Under the pieces are notes generated by a model. That model did not search any database and had not been told where the DNA came from. It saw only the letters and a program-made list of their open reading frames with translations. A program made the translations under genes and the position numbers. Positions 7,555 to 16,094 of a stretch of 64,000 nt of DNA are shown here, piece after piece. The DNA lies in the NCBI RefSeq assembly GCF_006980715.1, contig NZ_SBHN01000001.1, forward strand, positions 372,001 to 436,000, written 5' to 3'. How positions within the stretch are numbered: position 1 is the first letter of the stretch; each line of letters starts with the position of its first letter. Origin of the DNA: Telmatospirillum sp. J64-1 (GTDB taxonomy: Bacteria; Pseudomonadota; Alphaproteobacteria; Rhodospirillales; Magnetospirillaceae).

Positions 7555-8652
7555 TTAGTTGCGCCGGCGCAATTTCGCCTGCGCCAAGATATCATCCAGG
7601 GCAGCCCGGGCTTCTTCGATCTCGGCGATCTGTTCGTCGGTCATCTCTGCAACGCTATGATGCAGCTTCCGTGCATTCTTGGTCAGGCGAACGATCTGGG
7701 CGAAAAAGCGCGCATTCTCCCCTTCTCTCTTCGGCCGGGGGGCAGCCTTGTCCTGGAAGGCAATCGCCGCATCTTCCTTGATCTGCTGCCACAGCGCCAA
7801 CTGCTGCTCTTCGTCCTCTTCTTCGAGAAGAGCAATCAGATGACTGACGGTAATGCGGTTCCGGTAATGCGGCAATTCAGCCAGGATATCCTGGGGCAGC
7901 CGCTTGATCAGGCGGATGGTGTTCGCACTGGCACCCTGCTTGACCTTGTCCCACAGGGCCAACTGAATGTCTTTTTCACCAGCCTCAACGATTTCCGTCA
8001 GCATTTTGGCGGAAATTTTGTCGCGATGGCTCGGCAATTCCTCCAGGATCTCGCCCGGCAAGGTCAGAATCGCCAACATACGGCTGACATAGGTCTTCGA
8101 CTTACCGATCAGCTCCGCCAGTTTGTCCTGGCTGATCCCCCTCTCTTCCTTCAGCCGATGAAGATAGCTGGCAAGATCGAGCGCGCTGAGATCTTCACGC
8201 TGAATATTCTCCAGCAAGGCGAGCAGGTCGGGATCGTCGCTATTGGTGATCGCCACCGGGATATGCGTGAGCCCGGCAAGCTGCGCGGCACGCCAGCGCC
8301 GTTCGCCGGCAACGATGCTGAAGCGGTCATTGGGCAGGGAACGGACGAGGATCGGCTGCAAGACGCCCACGCGCTGAATCGACTGAACCAGTTCCTGCAT
8401 CGTCCGGGGATCGAGCAATTCGCCATTTTCGTCGAAAAGCCGGCGGGGCTGATCGGGATTGGGCTCGATCACGTCAAGCGGCAGCAGGCGCTGCTTCAGA
8501 TCTATTCCGGTCGGTGTCGCGGCATGCGGCACCGTCGTGACTGCTGCCGACAAAGGAGAGGGTGTATCGGTCGCCACGATGCCCGCCGTCGATCCGCGTG
8601 CCCTGCTGATCATGGCAAGGGCGCTGGCTCCGGTGGGTTTCTTTCTAGCCAT
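7555..8652 (-). CDS. parB: ParB partition protein (centromere-binding CTPase family)
   Basis: The protein has 365 residues. The ParB/Spo0J N-terminal domain has box I (LLENIQREDLSALD) and box II (VAGERRWRAAQLAG), followed by a helix-turn-helix (DKLAELIGKSKTYVSRML). The middle contains a tandem duplication-like pair of segments around ILEELPSHRDKISAKML and ILAELPHYRNRITVSHL. The C-terminus is a charged helix for dimerisation. It should bind parS, spread and stimulate the ParA ATPase to segregate the replicon. Its start overlaps the parA stop by 8 bp, so translation is coupled. A parS-like palindrome is written into its last codons, with the terminator just beyond. The gene belongs to the replicon's own partition system. 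Confidence 0.93.
   Translation of the reverse strand: MARKKPTGASALAMISRARGSTAGIVATDTPSPLSAAVTTVPHAATPTGIDLKQRLLPLDVIEPNPDQPRRLFDENGELLDPRTMQELVQSIQRVGVLQPILVRSLPNDRFSIVAGERRWRAAQLAGLTHIPVAITNSDDPDLLALLENIQREDLSALDLASYLHRLKEERGISQDKLAELIGKSKTYVSRMLAILTLPGEILEELPSHRDKISAKMLTEIVEAGEKDIQLALWDKVKQGASANTIRLIKRLPQDILAELPHYRNRITVSHLIALLEEEDEEQQLALWQQIKEDAAIAFQDKAAPRPKREGENARFFAQIVRLTKNARKLHHSVAEMTDEQIAEIEEARAALDDILAQAKLRRRN
7558..7573. promoter_or_regulatory. parS: Candidate parS site (3' end of parB)
   Basis: GTTGCGCCGGCGCAAT matches the palindrome upstream of parA in 15 of 16 positions. It fits the general GTT-N10-AAC layout of alphaproteobacterial plasmid parS sites, and encodes the last residues of ParB. 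Confidence 0.65.
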
Positions 8653-9712
8653 GGCGGAGGTCCTCCTTCGCGGATTGGGTGGCTCGATAGGCGCTCAACC
8701 GGTCGATCATGACATCGGCGATTTCCTGATAGCTTTCGCATCCCGCGGCATTCGGGTCAATGGCTAGGCCCGGTTTCCCTTCATTGACACCGGTTGGATA
8801 GGCCACTGCCCGCCGGACGGGGGGGAAGACCTGGAACCCGTTCTGCCCTCCCATCTCGGTCAGGTCGGCCAGGCGGTCCCTGTCCTGGTTGCGGCGGGGA
8901 TCGTAAAGCGTCGGCAGGATGCCGAGGACGCGAATAGCCGGATTCACCAGGGACTGCACATCGGCCAGGGTTTCCAGCAATTGCGGAATGCCCATCAAGG
9001 ACAGCGTTTCCGTCTGCGACGGAATAAGGACGAGATCCGCCGCATTCAGCGCCGAAACCGTGATCTGGGAAAGGTGCGGCGGACAATCCAGCAGAATGAA
9101 ATCGTAGCGGTCCTTGATCTCATTGATGCGGGCGCGCAGCAGCAAGCTGCCATTGGCGCGGCTGTTGATTTCACTATCCGCGCGGGCCAGGGAAATGCTC
9201 GACGGCAGCAGGTCCATGCTGTCGTCGCAGACGGAAATGATGGCATGCTCGATCCGCGTCTTGTGGAACAGGACATGCGTCAAGGTCGCCTTCAAAGCGT
9301 CGCGGTCGGCAGGATAGACACCCAAATGGATGGTGGCCGAAGCCTGAGCATCGCAATCGACGACGAGAACCCGCATCCCCGCCTTGGCCAGCAGATGGGC
9401 GATGTTGACGACGCTGACCGTCTTGCCGACACCGCCTTTTTGGTTCAGCGTTGCCATCACCAGGGCCGGGCCGGGGATGGCCGTGGGAATACCGGAAGGC
9501 TGGCTGTTCGAGGCCTTCAAATACTGGGCGACCAGTTGCGGGACACGTTCTGCACCGTTCTCCCATCGGGAAATTTTCGGCTTGTCGTATTTCCGGCCGA
9601 GAGCATCGTTGAGCATCTCGGCAAATTCTTGTTGGTCAAAACCGCGTGCTTCACGGATTTGGCGCAGCTCGGCGCCGTTCATGATATCAGGCATGGCTTC
9701 CTCGCTTGGCAT
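8645..9712 (-). CDS. parA: ParA partition ATPase with N-terminal HTH
   Basis: The protein has 355 residues. Residues 10-60 form an XRE-like helix-turn-helix (LRQIREARGFDQQEFAEML ... KISRWENG). The rest is a deviant Walker ATPase with the P-loop KGGVGKT near residue 92, switch regions VVDCDAQAS and LLDCPPHLS, and a typical PSQTETLS stretch. This is the plasmid type (Ia) that also represses its own operon through the N-terminal domain. An inverted repeat 33 bp upstream (9745-9760) is a plausible operator. The ATG at 9694 has a better Shine-Dalgarno (GAGGAAGCC) than 9712 and may be the true start. parB follows with an overlap. Confidence 0.92.
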   Translation of the reverse strand: MPSEEAMPDIMNGAELRQIREARGFDQQEFAEMLNDALGRKYDKPKISRWENGAERVPQLVAQYLKASNSQPSGIPTAIPGPALVMATLNQKGGVGKTVSVVNIAHLLAKAGMRVLVVDCDAQASATIHLGVYPADRDALKATLTHVLFHKTRIEHAIISVCDDSMDLLPSSISLARADSEINSRANGSLLLRARINEIKDRYDFILLDCPPHLSQITVSALNAADLVLIPSQTETLSLMGIPQLLETLADVQSLVNPAIRVLGILPTLYDPRRNQDRDRLADLTEMGGQNGFQVFPPVRRAVAYPTGVNEGKPGLAIDPNAAGCESYQEIADVMIDRLSAYRATQSAKEDLRHG

Positions 9713-9744
9713 CTCGGAAAACCATGCGCGTGACGGGCAATATT

Positions 9745-9760
9745 GTCAACTCATGTTGAC
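9745..9760. promoter_or_regulatory. Candidate parAB operator
   Basis: GTCAAC and GTTGAC form perfect 6-bp arms around a 4-nt centre. The site lies between parA and the upstream parS candidate, where an autorepressing ParA would bind. Confidence 0.5.
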
Positions 9761-9787
9761 GGTTGCTTCTCCTGGTGTGAGAGAGAA

Positions 9788-9803
9788 GTTGCGCCGGCGC
9801 AAC
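9788..9803. promoter_or_regulatory. parS: Candidate parS site (upstream of parA)
   Basis: GTTGCGCCGGCGCAAC is a perfect 16-bp palindrome. A 15/16 copy occurs at the other end of the parAB operon (7558-7573). Two copies of such a palindrome bracketing parAB strongly suggest the ParB centromere. Confidence 0.72.
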
Positions 9804-9882
9804 AGGAACGGCCCGGGCAAAAAAAAACACCCTCCCCTCCCCATTCCATTATAGCTGAAAGCGCAGAAAAAGGCCGTTTTCC

Positions 9883-11361
9883 TCATATTTTCCTGCGGGG
9901 AACCGACCAGGCCAGAAGCGCACCACCTGCGCTGAAGGCGGCGATGACGAGAAAGACATAGGTGAAGGCATTGGACAAAATGTGACGTGCCTGCACGGCT
10001 CCCTGCCCTCCTCCCAAGGCTTCGACGGCCATGTCCGTGTTCTGCATGATGGCATTGAGTCTGCCGATCATCCCAGGCTCCAGCGCGGCAACCGCGGTGA
10101 ACAGGCCGATTGCGGTTAAGGTCGTCCCGACAGCGGCGCCAAGCGACCGCGACAATTGGATCATGCCGGAGACGGCACCTAACACCTTCGATCCGGCTTC
10201 GCTCAACACGGTGACGTGAACGCTGCCCATCACGGTGCCCAGGCAGATCGAGGTCAGGCCCAGCACCAAGGAGACAGTGAGGGTATCCATGGCCGGGGCG
10301 AGGAAGGCGAGAAGGACGAGAAGGGCGGTCACTACCGGCAGCGCAACGGAAGGGGCGAACATCGTCCAGCCCGTTCGGCTGACAAATTGTCCCGTGATCA
10401 TGGAACCGATTCCGATCCCGATGGTAAGCGGCAGCATGAGCAAGCCGATTTCCGCCGCGCTTGCCCCTCGCACGGCGCGCAGATAGATCGGGATGAAAGT
10501 GATCAGCGAAACCACGACGGCGCCATGGCACATGGTGAGCACGTCGCTGCGCCAGATGGACGGATTCCGCAAGGAGGGCAGGGGGAGGAGAGGGGAGGAG
10601 GCCCGCTTCTCGTGCCAGAGCAGGACGCAGACGGAGATCAGGGAAAGGGCGCCCAGCAGAAGGGCCAGCCTTAATCCCTCTGCGGAAGGCTGTTTCATCT
10701 GGCCGAGACCGGCCAGAAGGGACCAGACGAACAGGCTGAAGAGGCCGAGGCCGATCCAATCGAATTGCAGGGGCGTGCGCGGGCCGGATCGCGGTGGGAG
10801 GCGGAGAACCAGCCAAGCTGCGACCAAACCGAGTGGCAGGTTCAACAGAAAGACCCAGCGCCATCCTGCATATTCTGTCAGGAAGCCGCCGACGACCGGT
10901 CCCATCATGCTGGCCGACATGGCCACGGAAGCGATATAGCCTTGGTACTTGGCTCTTTCACGTGGGGCGACGGATTGACCGATCAGGGCCTGTGACAGGG
11001 CCATGAGCCCGCCTCCACCCAGCCCTTGCAGCACGCGCGCCGCGACCAGCATTTCCAGTGAAGTCGCAAGGGCGCAGCAAATTCCCCCGAGAACCGAGAC
11101 GAAAAGGGCCACCACCAGCATCTTCCGGCGGCCGAGCGCGTCGCCCAATCGTCCCGATACCGGTGCCGATATGGCCGTGGCGATCAGGTAATAAACCACG
11201 ACCCATGCAATCTGCTCCACCCGGCCGAACTCGGCACCGATGGCGGGAAGGGCCGAGGCGACGATCGTCTGGTCGATCATCGCCATGAACATCGGCAGCA
11301 TGATCGACGGAAAGATGGTGAAGAAGGAAGCCTGGGACGAGGGCGTAGGCGAGGGGGACAA
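9883..11361 (-). CDS. MFS drug exporter, DHA2 (EmrB/QacA) type
   Basis: The protein has 492 residues with about 14 hydrophobic segments. Recognisable are the MIDQTIVASALPAI motif of membrane segment 1, the motif A loop GRLGDALGRRKM between segments 2 and 3, and the antiporter motif C-like GPVVGGFLTEYAGWRWVF. These mark proton-driven multidrug exporters of the inner membrane. The start is a TTG with GGAG at suitable spacing (about 7 nt); an internal ATG at 11301 would remove part of segment 1. There is no MFP or outer-membrane partner gene beside it, so it probably works alone. The substrate cannot be predicted. It separates the replication and partition backbone from the catabolic genes. Confidence 0.87.
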   Translation of the reverse strand: MSPSPTPSSQASFFTIFPSIMLPMFMAMIDQTIVASALPAIGAEFGRVEQIAWVVVYYLIATAISAPVSGRLGDALGRRKMLVVALFVSVLGGICCALATSLEMLVAARVLQGLGGGGLMALSQALIGQSVAPRERAKYQGYIASVAMSASMMGPVVGGFLTEYAGWRWVFLLNLPLGLVAAWLVLRLPPRSGPRTPLQFDWIGLGLFSLFVWSLLAGLGQMKQPSAEGLRLALLLGALSLISVCVLLWHEKRASSPLLPLPSLRNPSIWRSDVLTMCHGAVVVSLITFIPIYLRAVRGASAAEIGLLMLPLTIGIGIGSMITGQFVSRTGWTMFAPSVALPVVTALLVLLAFLAPAMDTLTVSLVLGLTSICLGTVMGSVHVTVLSEAGSKVLGAVSGMIQLSRSLGAAVGTTLTAIGLFTAVAALEPGMIGRLNAIMQNTDMAVEALGGGQGAVQARHILSNAFTYVFLVIAAFSAGGALLAWSVPRRKI

Positions 11362-11949
11362 AGTCAGCTCCGATCAAGACATGCGCATGAGGAATATCAA
11401 GGGCTTAAGGGGGAACCTAGGGCGGGTGGTCCATGAAAGGCGGGAAAATTACCGTAGAGCCGGGGTAGGACATTGTATGAATTTCTTATTCTATGTCATC
11501 AGGCCGCAGGCGAGGAGCCTTTGCCTCGCGGCGGATATCGGGGGAGCAAAGGAGTCGGAAATATACCGCCCTTTCCCATCATAAGGACGGATGGAGCGGC
11601 ACATCCTTTCCAAAATGGGAATTGCTTCATCCGCAGCCAAGCGTCTTGTCCCTGCTCGCCCCTCCATTCCTTAAAGCCTTGCCCATTTTGGTTCCGGCGG
11701 AAGACTCCGCCGAAAGCCTGCAGGCGGCATCCTGTCCGGACCGGAAGGAAGATCCGGCGATCATTAGTGTTGAAGTTATAGCTTATGAAGTGTATCATCT
11801 TTTAAACAATAAAGTTATGATATGGGGAAGGCGTAGGGGAGAAGGCGTCGCATGGAGGGCTGCCTCCAGCGAAACAAGAATGGGAAAACCCATTCACCGG
11901 CCAAGCCGGGCGCAAGACCGCTACGTCAACGCATCCAAGGGAGGATAGA
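11362..11949. other. Intergenic region upstream of first ABC operon
   Basis: No gene is supported in these 588 bp. The right third (about 11770-11825) is AT-rich and is the probable promoter zone of the ABC operon starting at 11950. A short palindrome GCCTGCAGGC occurs near 11717. The region also serves as upstream region of the divergent exporter gene. Confidence 0.5.
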
Positions 11950-13569
11950 TTGTCTGCATCTCGATTCATCCATGTGTCGCTGCGTGGCGCGATGGGCGCG
12001 CTGGCGCTCGCCCTGCTGCCGGCGACTGTTGCGGCCCAGACGCTCAATGTCGGCGTGGCCGCGGAGCCGACCTCTGTCGATCCGCATTTCTTCCGCTCTG
12101 GCCCGAATATCAGCCTGAGGGAGAATATTTCCGATGCCCTTGTCTATAACAACCAAGTCAATGGTGAAATAGAACCAAGGCTTGCCACAAAGTGGGAAGT
12201 CCTGGACGACAGCACTTGGCGCTTCACCCTCAATCCCAAAGCAGTCTTTGCCGATGGGGTTCCGGTGGCCGCCGCCGATGTCATCTATTCGATTTGCCGG
12301 GTCCGCAATGTCGAAGGCAGCCCCGGGGCCTATATTTCCTTCGTCGAAACCATCGAGAATGTGCGTCCGGACGGGGAGGGGGCCGTTATCGTCGAGACGC
12401 AGGGGCCCAACCCGATGCTGCTGCAGAATCTGAGCGCGATCGGGATCGTCCAGAGCCCCAGTCGCGAACCCCTCGCCTATGACCGCGAAAATTGCGGCAA
12501 TTCCGACTGGATCGCCACCAATCTGTTCAACAATGCCACCGTACGGGCCGGAATCGGGCCATATTACGTGACGGAATATCGCTCGGGCATCCAGACCGTC
12601 CTGGAACGCAATCCCGATTACTATGGCGAGGCCCCTTATTACGAGCGTGTCGTGCTGCACGCCATTCCCGAAAACGGCTCGCGCATCGCCGCCCTTCTCT
12701 CCGGCCGGGTCGATGTGATCGATGCGGTTCCGGTCAACGCCATCGACCAGATCGCCGACAATCCCAATCTCGAACTGATCTCGATGCCGGCCTCCCGCCT
12801 GATCTTCTTTGCCTTCGATCAGGAATCCGAGCCGACGCCCAAGATCCGGGGCACGAATGGCGCCAATCCGTTCAAGGACGTTCGTGTCCGCGAGGCGATC
12901 AACCTGGCGGTGGACCGCATGCAGATCGTCAACACGGTCATGGACGGCATCGCCGAACCCGCCGCCAGCATCGTGATGAGCCGGGTGTTCGGACATAACC
13001 CCGATCTCGAAGTGCTGCCCTATGATCCCGACCGGGCGCGGCAATTGCTGGCCGAGGCGGGATATCCCAACGGCTTCGACCTGACCATCAGCGCGCCGAA
13101 CGACCGCTACCGCAACGATTCGGAAGTGGCCCAGGCCGTTACCCAAATGCTGGCGCAGGTGGGGCTGAACGTGCAGCTCGAGACGCTACCGCAAAGCGTT
13201 TATTTCAGCCGCGCCAGCAATTACGAGTTCAGCCTGTTCATGGGCGGCGCCAGCGCGGATTCCGGGGAAGGCCTGTCCCAGCTGCTGCACCTGATCCATA
13301 CCCGCGATAGCGAAAGGGGATTGGGCGGCTCCAATCGCGGCCGTTATTCCAGCGAAGTCGTCGACCGTTACCTGGGCGAAGCGCTGGTCACCCTGGACGA
13401 GGAAGCCCGCCGGAAGCTGCTGCAGCAGGCCCAGGCAGAGGTCTACAAGGATTTCGGCTATCTGCCGCTCTATCACGAGGTCGCCGTCTGGGCGGCGCGC
13501 AGCGACATTCATTTCGAGCCGAACGCCGCACAGATCAACATCCTCTATACCGCCCGCCCCAAGAACTGA
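11950..13569 (+). CDS. Peptide-type ABC transporter substrate-binding protein (family 5)
   Basis: The protein has 539 residues with a Sec signal peptide (GALALALLPATVAAQ). It starts with TTG, supported by GGGAGGA 5 nt upstream; no ATG with a ribosome-binding site is near. The family 5 pattern is clear: EPTSVDPHF at the N-terminus, IEPRLATKWEVLDDSTWRFTL, and VREAINLAVDRMQIVNTV in the middle. Such periplasmic proteins capture di- or oligopeptides, opines, nickel chelates or other compounds for ABC import. It is the first gene of an operon with a lyase, two permeases and two ATPases. The lyase suggests the ligand is a small organic compound rather than general peptides (inference). Confidence 0.88.
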   Translation: MSASRFIHVSLRGAMGALALALLPATVAAQTLNVGVAAEPTSVDPHFFRSGPNISLRENISDALVYNNQVNGEIEPRLATKWEVLDDSTWRFTLNPKAVFADGVPVAAADVIYSICRVRNVEGSPGAYISFVETIENVRPDGEGAVIVETQGPNPMLLQNLSAIGIVQSPSREPLAYDRENCGNSDWIATNLFNNATVRAGIGPYYVTEYRSGIQTVLERNPDYYGEAPYYERVVLHAIPENGSRIAALLSGRVDVIDAVPVNAIDQIADNPNLELISMPASRLIFFAFDQESEPTPKIRGTNGANPFKDVRVREAINLAVDRMQIVNTVMDGIAEPAASIVMSRVFGHNPDLEVLPYDPDRARQLLAEAGYPNGFDLTISAPNDRYRNDSEVAQAVTQMLAQVGLNVQLETLPQSVYFSRASNYEFSLFMGGASADSGEGLSQLLHLIHTRDSERGLGGSNRGRYSSEVVDRYLGEALVTLDEEARRKLLQQAQAEVYKDFGYLPLYHEVAVWAARSDIHFEPNAAQINILYTARPKN

Positions 13570-13671
13570 TCCGCCCGATCCCGGCCTCGGGTCCGAGGAG
13601 GGCGCGCCGGGAGAGGTGCGCCTTCCTCACGGCCGGCAGTACTGATTTTCCCTGACCAAAAGGAATGAAAG

Positions 13672-15096
13672 ATGGAGCGCAACGGCGAATATATTGATGC
13701 CTCGAGCCGGATGCTGGATTACAGGGGCGTACGCGACCTTTACTCCCAGAATTCCGTCTATCAGGCCTGGCTCGACATCGAGGCCGCGGTCGCCCTCACG
13801 CAAAGCGAAATGGGGATCATTCCCGCAGATGCCGGCGCCAAGATCGCCGCCCATTGCGTGCTGGACAAGCTCGACCTCGACCGCGTGGAAAAGCAGTTCG
13901 CCACGGTGCGCCATCCCCTGGTTCCGCTTCTGAACGAACTGGTCCGCCAATGCGGCGATTACGCCGGAAAATACGTCCATTGGGGCCTGGCGACGCAGAA
14001 TATCCAGCAGACCGGCACGCTCTATCTGGCGAAACGCGGCCATGACGTCCTGCTCGATGTCCTGACCGACATCCTGGACAGGCTGGGCGCGCTGGCCATC
14101 GAACATGCCGATGTGGAAATGGCGGGCCGGACGCACGGCCAGCATGCCGTGCCGATCACCTTCGGCTTCAAGCTGGCGATCTGGATCGACGAATTGCTGC
14201 AGGCCTACGAGCGTCTGAAAAGCGTCGAGAAACGCGTCTTTACCGCCATGATGGGCGGTGCCGTCGGCTGTTACAGCGCTTTGGGCGATGTCGGGCCCGA
14301 GATGCAGAAGCGCGTGGCCGAAAGGCTGGGCATGTATCAGATGGCCCTGCCGTCGCGGAGCAACCGCACGCATATGTGTGAATATGTCCAGCTTCTGGCG
14401 CTGACGGCCACCAGCTTCCACAAGATCGCGGAGGAAGTCGCCCAGAGCTCGGCCGCGGAATATGGCGAGCTTTACGAAGTCTTCTCCCATGGCGTCGTGG
14501 GCAGCAGCACCATGCCGCAGAAGGTCAATCCGAAGCTGTCCATGGGGATCATGGCGAATTGCCAGAAGCTCTACGGCCTGTCCTCGATGATCCTCAATAC
14601 CGCCTACCGGCCTTTCGAGGGCGATGCCTGCGCCAATGTCGTCTACGACAACGGTGTCGCCGAGGCGATGGAAGTGGCGATTGGCATCTTCGTGCGCGCC
14701 GAGGCCCTGATCGCGGGCCTGACCCCCGACCTGGAGCGGATGCGCCAGAACCTGAACCTCAGCAACGGGCTGATCTTCAGCGAAGGCATCATGATGAAAG
14801 CCGCGCAGACGCTCGGCAAGCACGAGGCGCATGACCTCGTCTATGACGCGGCCATGGCCGCGCGCAAGGAGCGCAAGCCTTTCATCGATCTTCTAGCGAC
14901 GTCGAAGCTGGTCGATATCCTGTTCGAGCGCCGGGAAGACGGCCTGCATTTCGACATGACCGGCCAATACGGGCTTTCGCCGCAGATCGCCCGGGAATTC
15001 GGCACCAAGGCGCGTGAGCTGCGCCGGACGCATCACGCGGCTTCCGGAATGAACGCGGCGCCGGTGCAGGATCCCGCACCAAGTTCCGTAGCCTGA
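13672..15096 (+). CDS. Lyase of the fumarase/aspartase superfamily (adenylosuccinate lyase-like)
   Basis: The protein has 474 residues and carries the superfamily signature GSSTMPQKVNPK, with the catalytic Ser in the preceding flexible loop, plus the RTHGQHAVPITFG and YVHWGLATQNIQQTG stretches that contribute His and Thr to the site. The family breaks C-N or C-C/O bonds to release fumarate or a cycloisomer. Close relatives include adenylosuccinate lyase, 3-carboxymuconate cycloisomerase and lyases for N-succinyl amino acids or aminopolycarboxylates. Its place as the second gene in an ABC importer operon argues against a purine-synthesis role and for degradation of an imported N-succinyl-type compound; this is inference. 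AAAGGA precedes the ATG. Confidence 0.82.
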   Translation: MERNGEYIDASSRMLDYRGVRDLYSQNSVYQAWLDIEAAVALTQSEMGIIPADAGAKIAAHCVLDKLDLDRVEKQFATVRHPLVPLLNELVRQCGDYAGKYVHWGLATQNIQQTGTLYLAKRGHDVLLDVLTDILDRLGALAIEHADVEMAGRTHGQHAVPITFGFKLAIWIDELLQAYERLKSVEKRVFTAMMGGAVGCYSALGDVGPEMQKRVAERLGMYQMALPSRSNRTHMCEYVQLLALTATSFHKIAEEVAQSSAAEYGELYEVFSHGVVGSSTMPQKVNPKLSMGIMANCQKLYGLSSMILNTAYRPFEGDACANVVYDNGVAEAMEVAIGIFVRAEALIAGLTPDLERMRQNLNLSNGLIFSEGIMMKAAQTLGKHEAHDLVYDAAMAARKERKPFIDLLATSKLVDILFERREDGLHFDMTGQYGLSPQIAREFGTKARELRRTHHAASGMNAAPVQDPAPSSVA

Positions 15097-15107
15097 GCGG
15101 AGGGAAC

Positions 15108-16094
15108 ATGCTGTCCTACGCGCTCAAACGATTGGTCCAATCGCTGATCGTCATCCTGCTGATGACCATCGTCATCTTCATCGGCATATGGTTCATCGGC
15201 AATCCCGCCGATGCCTTGATCTCGCCCGATGCCACCATGGCGGAGCGCGAGGCTGCGATCGTGGCCCTGGGGCTCGACAAGCCTTTGTGGCAGCAATATC
15301 TCGATTTCCTCTCGGGCGTCTTCCGTGGCGATTTCGGCAATTCCTTCGTTTACCGCGCCCCGGTGACCGAAATCCTGGCGGCAAGGCTGCCGGCGAGCCT
15401 GGAACTCGCCTTCGTCTCCTTCGTCATTGCCGTGTCGGTCAGCATTCCGCTGGGCCTCTATGCCGGTCTGCGTCCGCAATCGCCCTTCAGCCAGGGGATC
15501 ATGGGCTTCTCGCTGGTCGGCGTCAGCATTCCCCAATTCTGGCAGGGGATGGTCCTGATCATCATCTTCGGCATCACCCTGTCGGTCCTGCCGGTGGGCG
15601 GGCGCGGCGAGACGGCGACCTTCCTGGGCATCACCTCGAGCCTTTGGACATGGGACGGCCTGGCCCATCTGATCCTGCCCGCCGTCAACATGGCGCTGCT
15701 GAAGATGTCGCTGCTGATCCGGGTGACGCGCGCGGCGGTCATGGAGGTGTCGCGGCTGGATTACGTCACCTTCGCCAGGGCCAAGGGCGTGCGCAAGCAT
15801 CGCATCGTGACGCATCACATCCTGCGGAACGTCCTGCTGCCGATCGTCACCGTGCTGGGGATCGAGATCGGCAACCTGATCGCCTATGCAGTCATCACCG
15901 AGACGGTCTTCTCCTGGCCGGGGCTTGGCCGCCTGCTGATCTCTTCCGTGCAGGTTTTGGACCGTCCCATGATCCTGGCCTATCTCTGCTTCACCGCGAT
16001 GCTCTTCATCTTCCTCAACTTCATCGTGGACATTCTCTACACCTATATCGATCCGCGCGTCCGTGACGCGATTCAGGCGGGAGGCAGAAAATGA
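15108..16094 (+). CDS. Peptide-type ABC permease, DppB-like
   Basis: The protein has 328 residues with six predicted membrane segments. The cytoplasmic coupling loop typical of the family is seen as VTFARAKGVRKHRIVTHHILRNVLLP (written here in part: ARAKGVRKHRIV). The periplasmic loop after segment 1 contains LGLDKPLWQQYLDFL, usual for DppB. It forms half of the transmembrane channel with the next gene, which overlaps it by 4 bp. The start has GGAGGG 6 nt upstream. Confidence 0.9.
   Translation: MLSYALKRLVQSLIVILLMTIVIFIGIWFIGNPADALISPDATMAEREAAIVALGLDKPLWQQYLDFLSGVFRGDFGNSFVYRAPVTEILAARLPASLELAFVSFVIAVSVSIPLGLYAGLRPQSPFSQGIMGFSLVGVSIPQFWQGMVLIIIFGITLSVLPVGGRGETATFLGITSSLWTWDGLAHLILPAVNMALLKMSLLIRVTRAAVMEVSRLDYVTFARAKGVRKHRIVTHHILRNVLLPIVTVLGIEIGNLIAYAVITETVFSWPGLGRLLISSVQVLDRPMILAYLCFTAMLFIFLNFIVDILYTYIDPRVRDAIQAGGRK

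Noticed and set aside
9746-10864. Minus-strand frame of 372 codons overlapping the drug exporter gene
   Set aside because: It is an alternative frame of the exporter region with Arg/His/Pro-rich composition and no membrane segments.
13672-15096. Housekeeping adenylosuccinate lyase (purB)
   Set aside because: It sits inside an ABC importer operon and has family-level but not purB-specific features; a catabolic lyase fits better.
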